Source: Lumbricus terrestris (lineage: Eukaryota; Annelida; Clitellata; Crassiclitellata; Lumbricidae). From it: a DNA stretch of 64,000 bases. Below the pieces are notes generated by a model. The model ran no database searches. It had not been told where the DNA came from and was given only the letters and a program-made list of their open reading frames with translations. Positions 55,740 to 64,000 of the stretch are shown here, in pieces. The stretch's first letter is position 1, and each line of letters starts with the position of its first letter. The DNA is taken from NCBI GenBank assembly GCA_949752735.1, contig OX457047.1:40929174-40993173 (forward strand), read 5' to 3'. The translations under genes and the position numbers were made by a program.

Positions 55740-56395
55740 GATTAGATCATCATTGGAAAGGAAGGACTACGCTGTGAGAGGTTCTTTAAATTAGCACCAA
55801 ACAAAGCAATTGCATGGGGTCACAGGTGACAGGTTCAAATTGTTTAAGTAACCGAAATGAACATTAGGACAGAAATTCTTCATTGCTAGAGTTGACTTGT
55901 GGAACGGTTTGACGGTTTGGACAACAGCACTGTACGTGTCTCAGTGGAAACAATGTAGTCGCAGCGTTTAAAAGCAGCTTCGAAAATTTAATTTGTCTAT
56001 TGAGTGTTCAATGTTAATTTGCAGTGGTTATAGCATAGGCCAGCGTCTTCCGAACCACCTAAAAGCATTGTGTTATGTATGCTACCTTGTTGTATGTTGC
56101 ATGTTAATAGACAGGCTACATGCATAGATAGGCCTACATGCAAGCTATAGGCCTAATAGCCGCTATATGCATAATTATATACATAACAATAATGCACATA
56201 AATAAGTTAGGACGTATACTATACACAAAGATGTATTATAAACAGAGAACGTGGGGCCTAGCCCAGGCCTATAATACACCATGCACATTAATCCATGGGC
56301 CACAATAGCTGACTAGCATCGTCGTCCAATGAATGTCCTGCCTCGCTGATCCTTACCACTTGACGATAGTAAGAAGGACTTACGGTAATTTACCG
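55740..56395. other. Intergenic, no gene seen
   Basis: Many TAGGCCTA and CATGCA words (56100-56290). No coding signal. Confidence 0.4.
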
Positions 56396-56760
56396 TCAAA
56401 GCGCCACCGAACGACCGCCGAGTAATTTCTCTTCGCCCACCCACCCACCCACCCCCATCATCCTATCCGCCCCACCCGGCTAAACATCCCGCGAAACGTT
56501 ACGAATGTGTCGGGTCCAAGCCTCGGATTACCTGCGAGCCGTACATCAATCATAGAGCTCTTCATCAAAACGCCACTACCGCTGGTCGTTCGAAGTTCCG
56601 TCGCCAGAGTGCGCCACTTTTCCCGCCGTTTCGTCGTCGAGTCGTCCGCTGGGTTGAACCGCGTTTATGCGTTCGGCGGATTTCGATCGGCCGGAAAGGA
56701 GTGGCCTGAAATGGCGGAGTAAAAACTGTCCTTATGTTGGTGAAGTAAACGGAGGGCTAC
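56396..56760. promoter_or_regulatory. CpG-rich island, function unknown
   Basis: CpG density rises sharply above the flanks (CCGCCGAGTAA, CGTCGTCGAGTCGTCCG, TCGATCGGCCGG). A 71-codon frame (56507-56722) has no recognised motif and could be incidental. It may mark a promoter or an unmethylated gene body segment. Confidence 0.3.
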
Positions 56761-57039
56761 ATGTAATTCCAACCCCAGGATTACGTCCTATGGGGTGGAT
56801 GGGGGAGGGTTGTTTCGTCATTCGTCAACACCCGATTTCCGTAGTAAATCAGGGGACCATCGGTGCATGTGTAGGATTTCCTTAATGGGTGTTGTGTAGC
56901 ATTAAACGAGACATTTGTGGCGACGATTAGCCTTACGCCTGTTCGGCTAAACGATCGTTTTCGTCCTCTTAATCTTCTTCTCTTAATGTCATTAAGTTGT
57001 TGCTGATCGTTATTTTTAGACTTGTTTCCGTTGTTCTTC

Positions 57040-57310
57040 GTTATCGTCATTATTGTTGTTCGATTGTCGTTATCGTTGTTTGTCATTATCGTTGTTTGTT
57101 AATTGTTATTGTATCGTCGTTTGTCGTTATCGTTGTTTGTTATTATATCTTTGTTTGTCGTTATCGTTGTTTGTCATTATCGTTGTTTGTCATTAATGTT
57201 GTTCGCCATTATTGTTGTTCATTATCGTTGTTTGTCGTCGTCGCTGTTCGTAATTATTTTTCGTCATTATTGTTGTTCGTCATTGTCGTTATTGGCAGTT
57301 CTCGTTGTCA
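57040..57310. repeat. TTATCGTTGTTTGTCA minisatellite
   Basis: Degenerate 15-17-bp units of CGTTGTTTGTCATTAT, giving Val/Ile/Tyr-rich open frames that are artefacts. Confidence 0.88.
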
Positions 57311-57415
57311 TCGTCATCATTGTTGGTTGTAGGCCTACGTGTGTGCATGGGTCCGCCGCCTAGAGACTCGTCTGGGTAACAGGCATTATTCTGCAACCTG
57401 CAGATAGATAATTAC

Positions 57416-57700
57416 AGGGTGGGCCATAAAAAAGTAACCCCCTACGGGTTTTTGCACATATCTTGGCCAGAAGTAAGAATTTCGAAATGAAATTTTACAG
57501 GCTTAAAGACAATTCATATTTACACATTACAGCCAGATTTCATCAAAATATTTCAAACAGAACAAAAGTTATATTCCTTTTAGTGAGGCCACCCCTCGTT
57601 TTTTGACGATTCAAAAGCGAAACGCAACAAAATTAGGTTTTTTGCTAATATCTTGGTCAGAAGTAAGAATTTCGAAATGAAATTTTACAGGCTACCTTCC
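57416..57700. mobile_element. CAGGGTGGGCCATAAAAAAG-type DNA-element end
   Basis: ACAGGGTGGGCCATAAAAAA then GTAACCCCC resembles the terminal sequence of widespread mariner-like or related DNA elements. The block TATCTTGGCCAGAAGTAAGA plus ATTTCGAAATGAAATTTTAC occurs twice (57463 and 57650). The far end is replaced by a hAT-like tail (57770-57815, CCTGGATCCAACCCTG). Confidence 0.55.
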
Positions 57701-57854
57701 TGTTCCCGCCGAATTGTGCATTTTTTGAAAGTTTCTTGAAACCTGATGGGGACCAAGCCTATGCAAGTCTTTGAATGGGGATCCATGGCCGGATTGCCCC
57801 CTGGATCCAACCCTGCTATTACACTGTTTGTAGCGAAGCATTGGCTAGTGTATT

Positions 57855-57945
57855 GTTTGGTTATGTGATAACAAAGTTCATTAGTGTTGCCCGCCTCCCT
57901 TATCCAGGCTTGGGACTGGCACTGTCAGAGAACAAACAGTGACCA
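57855..57945 (+). repeat. 95-bp dispersed repeat, copy f
   Basis: GTGATAACAAAGTTCATTAG, TGTTGCCCGCCTCCCTTATC, CAGGCTTGGGACTGGCACTG then TCAGAGAACAAACAGTG. Confidence 0.78.
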
Positions 57946-58249
57946 CTCAACTGTCTATTCAACAGTTTACAAGGATATATACTGCGCCGAGTGTATACAC
58001 AACCACGGTAATCCAATCACGTCCCTGTTCGCATGTGTAATTATACCTCTGGGTCGATGCTCCGGGCATATACGTCTGCATCGAGCCTGCCATCCACTGA
58101 CTACAAAGCTCATTGTATATACACGAACCGTCCCAACAAGACACGCAGGAAAGATTTGCAGCCGCAATATAGACCAACGGCTGAGCGAGCGCTTGACTCA
58201 GCGGCTGGCTTAGACCTCGCCGAACCAACCGACTGCCGGATATCTCGCC

Positions 58250-58760
58250 GCTAATCCATTACAACAAGCCAGACATGCCAAACGTAAATCTCACTCGACC
58301 ATTTCTCGATAAAACATGGCGGAAAACGGATTAAAAAACTCATTTCTACGTTCAATCGAAACGTGCACGCAGAATTACTTACGAACAATGACTCACGACG
58401 TTCGTCCGTTTAAAACTGACGTCACGTTGACGTGGCAATAAGTCGAGCAGACGGCGAATCGTGTCGGCGGCGGCGATAATTTCGCGCGGCTTAACGTGAC
58501 GTAGACGACATATTGAACGGCGGCGGCGGGATCGTTTGCGTTCGTTTCCCCGAAAATCACGAACTCCGCCGTATTTTCCGTTTCTGTAATAAAATTTCCG
58601 GCTCTGATCATAATTCCGTCGGATTATTCGGTTTGTTAACGTAGATTGGAGTCGATGGCGGAACGATTGAAGCCGGTCGCCGGAACGCGGACGGAGGAGG
58701 ATGAGGAGAGATCGGAGGAAAACTTAAACAAATCGAGTCGTCGTACGTCGTTATTCCCGC
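58250..58760. promoter_or_regulatory. CpG island with a CRE palindrome
   Basis: Dense CpG (GGCGGCGGCGATAATTTCGC, GAACGGCGGCGGCGGGATCG). TGACGTCA, the consensus CREB/ATF site, is at 58417-58424, with further GACGT words close by (TTGACGTGG, GTGACGTAGACG). This looks like a promoter region, possibly of a gene reading rightward from about 58655 or leftward from about 58580. Confidence 0.4.
58397..58583 (-). CDS. Candidate coding exon, minus strand
   Basis: The minus strand has a good acceptor (TTTTATTACAG, ending 58584) and a strong donor (GTGAGT from 58396) around 187 nt that stay open: TENTAEFVIFGETNANDPAA, then AVQYVVYVTLSRAKLSPPPT and RFAVCSTYCHVNVTSVLNGR. Third codon positions are rich in C and G. 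I do not recognise the protein. High CpG alone can produce such frames, so this is tentative. Confidence 0.25.
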
Positions 58761-58876
58761 ACTGCACTTCGAGTTCTTTGTTGTGTCTCTTGCTGGTTGG
58801 TTGTATTCTGTGTGTGAAGCTTTGTGCACATCTGTCTGTCTGTCCGTTTGTCCGTCTGTGTGTCTACGTTTCTCTC
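58655..58876 (+). CDS. Candidate first exon of a membrane protein
   Basis: From ATG at 58655 (or 58646): MAERLKPVAGTRTEEDEERS, EENLNKSSRRTSLFPHCTSS, then a hydrophobic SLLCLLLVGCILCVKL. A charged N-terminus before a single membrane span would fit a type II membrane protein. It lies just downstream of the CpG island. The frame then runs into CTGT repeats, so a true exon would end at a donor before about 58820 (GTTGGT or GTGAAG words are present). Not recognised. Confidence 0.25.
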
Positions 58877-59030
58877 TGAAGACTCGTTTTTCTTCCATCA
58901 CAATCAGTTTGTCGTTCTGCATGCAATTGACTCGTGCCACGCAGACACATTCAGACGGATAGCGACAGACAGACAAGACAGGCAGAGAGACAGACAGACA
59001 GACACACAAACAAACAAACGAATGGGTACA
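58820..59030. repeat. (CTGT)n and (GACA)n microsatellites
   Basis: CTGTCTGTCTGTCC at 58832-58865 and GACAGACAGACAGACAC at 58968-59008. Opposite strand sense of the same tetranucleotide, about 120 bp apart. Confidence 0.88.
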
Positions 59031-59048
59031 AATAGATTATGCGCAGAA

Positions 59049-59106
59049 TTATTATTATTATTATTACATAAATTTATTACGCGCGCAAGGTCACACCAAA
59101 GTGTGA
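59049..59106 (+). repeat. Second copy of the 58-bp sequence found in the 5-kb minisatellite
   Basis: An ATT run, then ACATAAATTTATTACGCGCG, CAAGGTCACACCAAAGTGTG and AATC, the reverse complement of 5666-5723 with almost no differences. Confidence 0.88.
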
Positions 59107-59249
59107 ATCAGAATCTCAGGCACACAGACACAAATAGGCCTACAGTGACACACACACAAGCGTGCATTAAAGATTATTTCCAGTGACAGTATGCCATCAA
59201 AACTTGAAATTACAATGGTTTTTTAACAAAAAACATCACAATAATATTT

Positions 59250-59312
59250 CGCCTCTGAGTATGTATACCTTGAAAGGCCACCATATAAATTACGATTGAT
59301 TGATTGATTATA
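59250..59312 (+). mobile_element. LINE/SINE tail remnant
   Basis: CGCCTCTGAGTATGTATACC, TTGAAAGGCCACCATATAAA, then (TTGA)n. Body absent. Confidence 0.6.
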
Positions 59313-59539
59313 TTCGCTTGCACTGTAGTCGCTTAGGCCTTGCCAAAGCTAAGCTTAGACGAATCGCAATTAATAACAAAAGAGTTATGGCTTTTTGTCA
59401 ATCCAGCCGAGGTTTTCCCAAGTTCTCCGACTTTAGGCGTGACATATTTTGAAATCGGAACATTTGCCGTCGGCTTAAATTTACACTTGCATGCCATGTG
59501 AATTAGGATCGACTGCTTGCTGTGATAATGATTATGACG

Positions 59540-59542
59540 ACA

Positions 59543-59603
<61 letters not shown>

Positions 59604-59639
59604 CGATGACGACGACGACTACGATGATGACGACATGAC

Positions 59640-59674
<35 letters not shown>

Positions 59675-59696
59675 CGACTACGATGATGACGACAAC

Positions 59697-59731
<35 letters not shown>

Positions 59732-59735
59732 CAGT
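59540..59735. repeat. (GAT)n microsatellite
   Basis: GAT tracts with GAC interruptions. Poly-Asp and poly-Met open frames are artefacts. Confidence 0.97.
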
Positions 59736-59824
59736 TGATATTGTTTTATGTTGCTGTTGCTCTTGTTTTGATCGCTTTCAACCTCACTGAATGCCTCTCT
59801 ATATAAATCTCCATGTCTCTGACT

Positions 59825-60067
59825 AACTGCCTTGCCAAATGTCTATATTCTGCCTGTACGTGTGTCTGTCTGCCTATCTACTTGCTTGTATGTCTGTGTT
59901 GCTGTCCGACAATCTGTATGTCTGTCAGCCTGTATGTGTGTCTGTGTACCTCTATGTCTGTCTGCCTATTGACCTGTATGTCTGTCTGCCTGTCTACCTA
60001 TTTGTCTGCCTGTCTCTGATTAGCTGTCTGTCTATCTGTATGCATATAATATATGACTGACTGGCTA

Positions 60068-60114
<47 letters not shown>

Positions 60115-60120
60115 GCCTCA
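59825..60120. repeat. (CTGT)n-rich microsatellite
   Basis: Degenerate CTGTCTGCCTAT units ending in about 14 pure CTGT. Confidence 0.94.
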
Positions 60121-60159
60121 CCTACTGTCGTTGTCTCATCGCTCAGCGACCTCCTTCAA

Positions 60160-60560
60160 TCTAATCAGATCGAGTCAAAGTCAATCGAATCTGATCAATC
60201 ATCGATCGAGCGTTTGAAAAAGCGAGTCCACGCCTGGTGGTCAGTTGACTACTGACCAGTCAGTGGTCAGTCGAACTGGTCAGGCGTTGACCACCACCGC
60301 CGCCGCCACCACCACCGTTGCTCTTGGTCAACGCTGACCAGGGGAGAGAGACTCCTTCTCGCCGGTTTCGATCGAGGTTGGGATTTATATCCGTCTCCGT
60401 ATTGGACCGGATCTCATTCCGATCACGTCCGTCCGGCTGTCTTCCGCTCCTTCGACCGGTTCTTCATCTTTCCTCGCCGGTCGATCCATAAGAACCAGCA
60501 GAGCACTGGATCTGAACGAGCGAGCCGGACTGGATCCGGGAGGATGAGGATTGAAAGGAT
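60160..60560. promoter_or_regulatory. GC-rich segment with inverted repeats
   Basis: CpG-rich, with nested TGGTCAG and CTGACCA words (60238-60345) that can pair: TGGTCAGTTGACTACTGACC and GGTCAACGCTGACCAGG. TCGATC and CGGATC words recur. No protein recognised. It may be regulatory or a repeat fragment. Confidence 0.25.
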
Positions 60561-60572
60561 GGATCCGGAAGA

Positions 60573-60890
60573 GAACCAATCCAATCCAATGCAATCCATT
60601 GCAATCCTACATTGCAATCCATTACAATCCAATACAATCCATTGCAATTCATTGCAATCCATTGCAATTCATTGCAAGCCATTGCAATTCATTGCAATCC
60701 TTTGCAATTCATTGCAATCCATTGCAATTCATTGCAATCCAATACAATCCAATGCAATCAATTGCAATACATTGCAACCCAATACAATCCATTGCAATCC
60801 AATGCAATCCAATGCAATTCATTGCAATCCATTGCAATTCATTCCAATCCACTGCAATACATTGCAATTTATTGCAATCTAGTTCAAATT
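60573..60890 (+). repeat. 10-bp minisatellite (ATTGCAATCC)n
   Basis: About 32 units of CATTGCAATC with substitutions such as TTCATTGCAA and CCAATACAAT. Because the unit is 10 bp, all three forward frames are open (up to 113 codons). Not a gene. Confidence 0.96.
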
Positions 60891-60964
60891 GATCTAATCT
60901 CGTCTAATCTTATATCTTCTGCTTGTTGATGCCTAACGACACTGCATCATAATAAACGAATCAA

Positions 60965-61070
60965 CGATGCATATCAATGTCGCCCTCCTCGTTTCTCCAG
61001 GCTTGAGATTGGCACTGCAAAGATCGAACATATTTGGCGGTGGCGGAGCTAATTTCGGCCACCAGCAGTC
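60965..61070 (+). repeat. 95-bp dispersed repeat, copy g
   Basis: ATCAATGTCGCCCTCCTCGT, CTCCAGGCTTGAGATTGGCA, then GGCGGTGGCGGAGCTAATT. Confidence 0.75.
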
Positions 61071-61832
61071 TCCTTTTGTCCTCCTTGCGCAAGCACCAGC
61101 ACTCACATTAGATTAATCTAATGTAATCTAGGTGAAATTATTGTCCAGGGCCGTTGAAAGATATTGAGGGCTTCTCTCTATATATTTTTTAGAAACAAAT
61201 TGAAACAATAAAATATAGTGCCTACGATAATATTGTAAGCACAGCGATGGTTTTATTTTGTTGCTCATTTGCAGTTTCAACTGGTTGTAGATAAGTGTCA
61301 ATAATACATTTGAAAAGTATGATCGATCATGAACTTAGTCTCTAAATTATTATGTATACCCAACCCAGACCCTATAGAAGTCGCCGAACCCCTTCCTCTC
61401 CTCGTGCATGATCTATCCCCAACCTAATACGATTGAATCGTATAAATCCAACATAAATCTTGCAAGATCAATTGAGATGGCTATTATGCTTTGAAGAAGG
61501 ACAATTGAGCACTGTCAGTCAAATGCCGATGCTGCATACCCATTACCGATTGCAAGGGCAAAAACTATATGACTACAGGTTTCCCTCATGAACGAAAGCG
61601 CGCACATAAATAGGGCATGTGTGGAAATGTATGAATCTGATGTAGTTTTCATATAACTTTAGTGGTTTTAATCGCCGGGACATTTCTTTAATGCCCGTAG
61701 CATCCATCCCCGGACAGCGGTCACCACTGACTGGTCGTGAACCCCGCAGACGAGCTCAGCATTGACGGTTAACTTATTTACCTAGTCATTTACTGCGTGG
61801 CTGACTTCATTGTATATACAGTGTATAATATT
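61071..61832. other. Intergenic, no gene seen
   Basis: Unique AT-rich sequence without coding signal. Confidence 0.4.
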
Positions 61833-62120
61833 ACTAGCTGAATTACCCGGCGTTGCCGGGAAATTTCGGTTTTTAGTTCCCAGCCACGCCTGACCCCGCT
61901 CCCACTCCGCCTTTCTCACCCCCGCCTTCTTCCATCTGCCCCAACCCGGTCCCTCCCTGGGGTGCCCGCCGTTGTCCGTGAAATGTAGGTTTTTCGTCCC
62001 ATCCCAGCTCCCACCATCCCTTGCGGGCGGGTTCGTCAACCAAGGTTTTCCGTCCCAACCCATCTACCACCCCTCTGGGGTGGCCGGCATTTTCCGGTGA
62101 ATTTTGGTTCTTTTGCCTAA
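61833..62120. repeat. ACTAGCTG...GGCGTTGCCGGGAAATTT repeat, three internal units
   Basis: Three diverged units each pair a CCGGCGTTGCC-like core with GAAATTTCGGTTTTT-like sequence and a C-rich spacer (61842, 61965, 62083). The first matches 9541-9570. Open frames on the minus strand are by-products. Confidence 0.65.
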
Positions 62121-62590
62121 ACCCGTCCCGCCCTAAATAATGTCCAGATGGCCTACGTACGACGACACGGTATGATATTAATTACCGGCATCCATTGTCA
62201 TTATCTTGTCCAAACTTGCGATCAACCGTTCATAATTATTATATATCAGTGTTTTTAATATAATTTTGCGAAAACGCGGGCTATAAGATCGGTCGTCGGC
62301 GAAAAGTGAGGTCAAGTAGTAATGACGTCATAAATCTATGGGTTCTTTGAAAAGCGATCCGGCGAAATATCTAAAATGCTGTGCTATAGCTTTCGGATAG
62401 AAAATTAAATGCTTCAAACTCGGGAAAAGGTAAGATTTTTTATCGCAACCCCCTCCCCATGTTTGTTCTCGGGTGCTAAGAAGTATTTTTGTAAAGTTCG
62501 TGAACAATCGGTCGCGTGAATTAGACGAATTTTTACTACAAATCTTGTTACGTATACATTCTTTTCTTCTTTATAGGTATAGATATATAG
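62121..62590. other. Intergenic, no gene seen
   Basis: Unique sequence. No motif recognised. Confidence 0.4.
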
Positions 62591-62593
62591 ATC

Positions 62594-62710
62594 TGCATAT
62601 ATATATATATATATATGTATACCCAACCCATATATATATATTCATTAGCGAAATTTATATAGCGCCTCTTCAGGTTACTAGGCATATTCACTAGCGCTCC
62701 CGACCCAACC
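62594..62710 (-). mobile_element. (AT)n with LINE/SINE tail remnant, minus strand
   Basis: AT runs, then TTTATATAGCGCCTCTTCAG, TTACTAG and ACTAGCGCTCCCGACCC, the reverse complement of the shared tail with its microsatellite. Confidence 0.6.
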
Positions 62711-63035
62711 TCGGGTGAAAAGTGCCGTTAAGGCTGCGATAAACGCATAGATATAAACTCATATAGATATATAATATATATATATATAATATATATATAT
62801 ACATACATACAAGCAGGCTCGAGTGAGTTTGAGCAAGGCGTATGTACTTTACAAGCGGTAATTCTCACGGCTTCTCCGACTTCAGTCTGCCGCTAGATAA
62901 ATAAGCGTTCGCTTGGACTGCCGCAGGGCTGCAGGGACTCTGAAAAGAGCGATCATTCCCATTGGCTGTTTATTAAGGCGGACAAAGGAACGGACGGACG
63001 ATCAGAGGAATACGCACGAAAGGATGGAAGGAAAG

Positions 63036-63590
63036 ATAAATGGATGGGTGGATGGATGGACGGATGGATGGGTATGTGGATGGGTGGGTGGGTGGATGGA
63101 TGGATGGATGGATGGATGGATGGGTGTGTGGATGGATGGGTGGATGGATGGCTGGATGGACAGATGGGTGGATGGGTGGGTGGGTGGATGGATGGATGGG
63201 TGGGTGGATGGGTGGGTGGGTGGATGGATGGATGGATGGACGGATGGGTGGATGGATGGATGGGTGGGTGGGTGGATGGGTGGGTGGGTGGATGGATGGA
63301 TGGATGGACGGACGGATGGATGAATGGATGGATGGATGGATGGGTGGGTGGGTGGATGGATGGATCGATGGATGGATGGGTGGGTTGGTGGGTGGATGGG
63401 TGGATGGATGGATGGGTGGGTGGATGGATGGGTGGGTGGGTGGATGGGTGGGTGGGTGAGTGGATGGATGGATGGGTGGGTGGGTGGATCGATGGATGGA
63501 TTTATGGATGGGTGGATGAATTGATTAATGGATGTATGTATGGATGGGTGGATAGATGGACGGACGGATGGATGGATGGATGAATGGATG
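63036..63590. repeat. (ATGG/GTGG)n microsatellite
   Basis: More than 130 tetranucleotides of TGGA and TGGG. Trp/Gly/Asp/Met-rich open frames up to 179 codons occur in all forward frames and are artefacts. Confidence 0.97.
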
Positions 63591-64000
63591 AACCGGTGAT
63601 TGGGTGGATGGATGAAGCTGTTGAATGGATGGACTGTTTGGTGTAATCTATGGATGCATAGGCGGAGACCTGGTCCGAACTTTGGGGGGGACGGACGAGC
63701 GGCCGAAAAACGATCGCCGAGGCGCGAAGAGGGGTTTGTGCCACCCTCCTAAATGTCGAATGTTTTTATTTTCCATGCTGCAATTGTAGCATTTTAGTCT
63801 GCCATTTTAACAAACAAATTTGCTCATTATCTCAGTGCTAATAGTCCCAATTTAAGACTTCAAAGTTTCCCATTCAATGTTTTATTTTCTTAAATTTCGG
63901 CACTGTAGCCTAATGGAAACATTTTAGGATGCGATAGCAACAAAATTTCTCATAATTTTATTGCTGAATGACATGGCTTAAGACTGTAATGAATGTCACC
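63591..64000. other. Intergenic, no gene seen
   Basis: A GGCGGAGACCTGGTCCGAAC piece with a G-run at 63661-63692 resembles transposon ends. The rest is unique to the window edge. Confidence 0.4.

Noticed and set aside
56507..56722. 71-codon frame in the CpG-rich 56-kb segment
   Set aside because: CpG-rich DNA has few stops. No domain, no convincing start context and no splice pattern were found.
63040..63583. Trp/Gly/Asp-rich open frames up to 179 codons
   Set aside because: Tetranucleotide TGGA/TGGG repeat, open in every forward frame.

Overview
This is a stretch of animal nuclear DNA: AT-rich, dense in microsatellites, minisatellites and transposable-element fragments, with one confidently identified protein gene. 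Operon-like packing, ribosome binding sites and CRISPR arrays are absent. The gene has canonical GT-AG introns. The mix of tRNA-derived SINEs, LINE tails of CR1/L2 and RTE type, hAT-type MITEs and frequent TAGGCCTA and ACATGTA words suggests a marine invertebrate, perhaps an echinoderm or hemichordate. The phylum is an inference and cannot be proved from this window.

The gene is SIL1, the ER-lumenal nucleotide exchange factor for BiP (HSPA5). It lies on the + strand from 38755 to 51361 in ten coding exons. The exon joins keep one open frame of 523 codons (522 residues): a signal peptide, an acidic N-terminal region, a SIL1-type signature, an armadillo-like helical body, and a C-terminal RNEL that fits the KDEL-type ER-retrieval pattern. 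Its introns hold an RTE-like LINE (41358-42245), a CR1/L2-like LINE fragment (39855-40200), a 2-kb inverted-repeat element flanked by TTAC (48080-50094), a 165-bp hAT MITE with a perfect 8-bp target duplication (50665-50829), and several minisatellites. A local tandem duplication (42304-43371) has left a broken second exon 5 and a broken second exon 6, both with usable-looking splice acceptors.

Left flank, 1-38.7 kb: no convincing host gene. It holds LINE carboxy-terminal remnants (1-330, 2005-2390, 4505-4750, 25004-25790, 30400-30568, 36975-37560, 37770-37912), a 453-bp MITE with perfect 33-bp inverted repeats (2471-2923), seven copies or fragments of a tRNA-like SINE, two hAT MITEs with readable target duplications (16383-16680, 19545-19849), a three-unit tandem array of about 0.8 kb (17940-20330), a 118-bp tandem array (27350-28520) and a 16-bp minisatellite (4976-5813).

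Right flank, 51.4-64 kb: SINE and LINE fragments, simple repeats, and CpG-rich islands near 56.4-56.8, 58.25-58.8 and 60.2-60.55 kb. The 58-kb island has a perfect CRE palindrome and two weakly supported coding-exon candidates on opposite strands. It is the best place to look for the next gene.

Patterns that cut across features: a 15-nt word close to TTTAAAGGTGTCTAA recurs nearly thirty times in unrelated contexts and about ten more times in the 118-bp array; a dispersed element of about 95 bp occurs ten times; and LINEs and SINEs share one 3' tail (GGGAGCGCCTCTGAGTAG, ending near GCGCTATATAAA), which suggests that the LINE mobilises the SINE.
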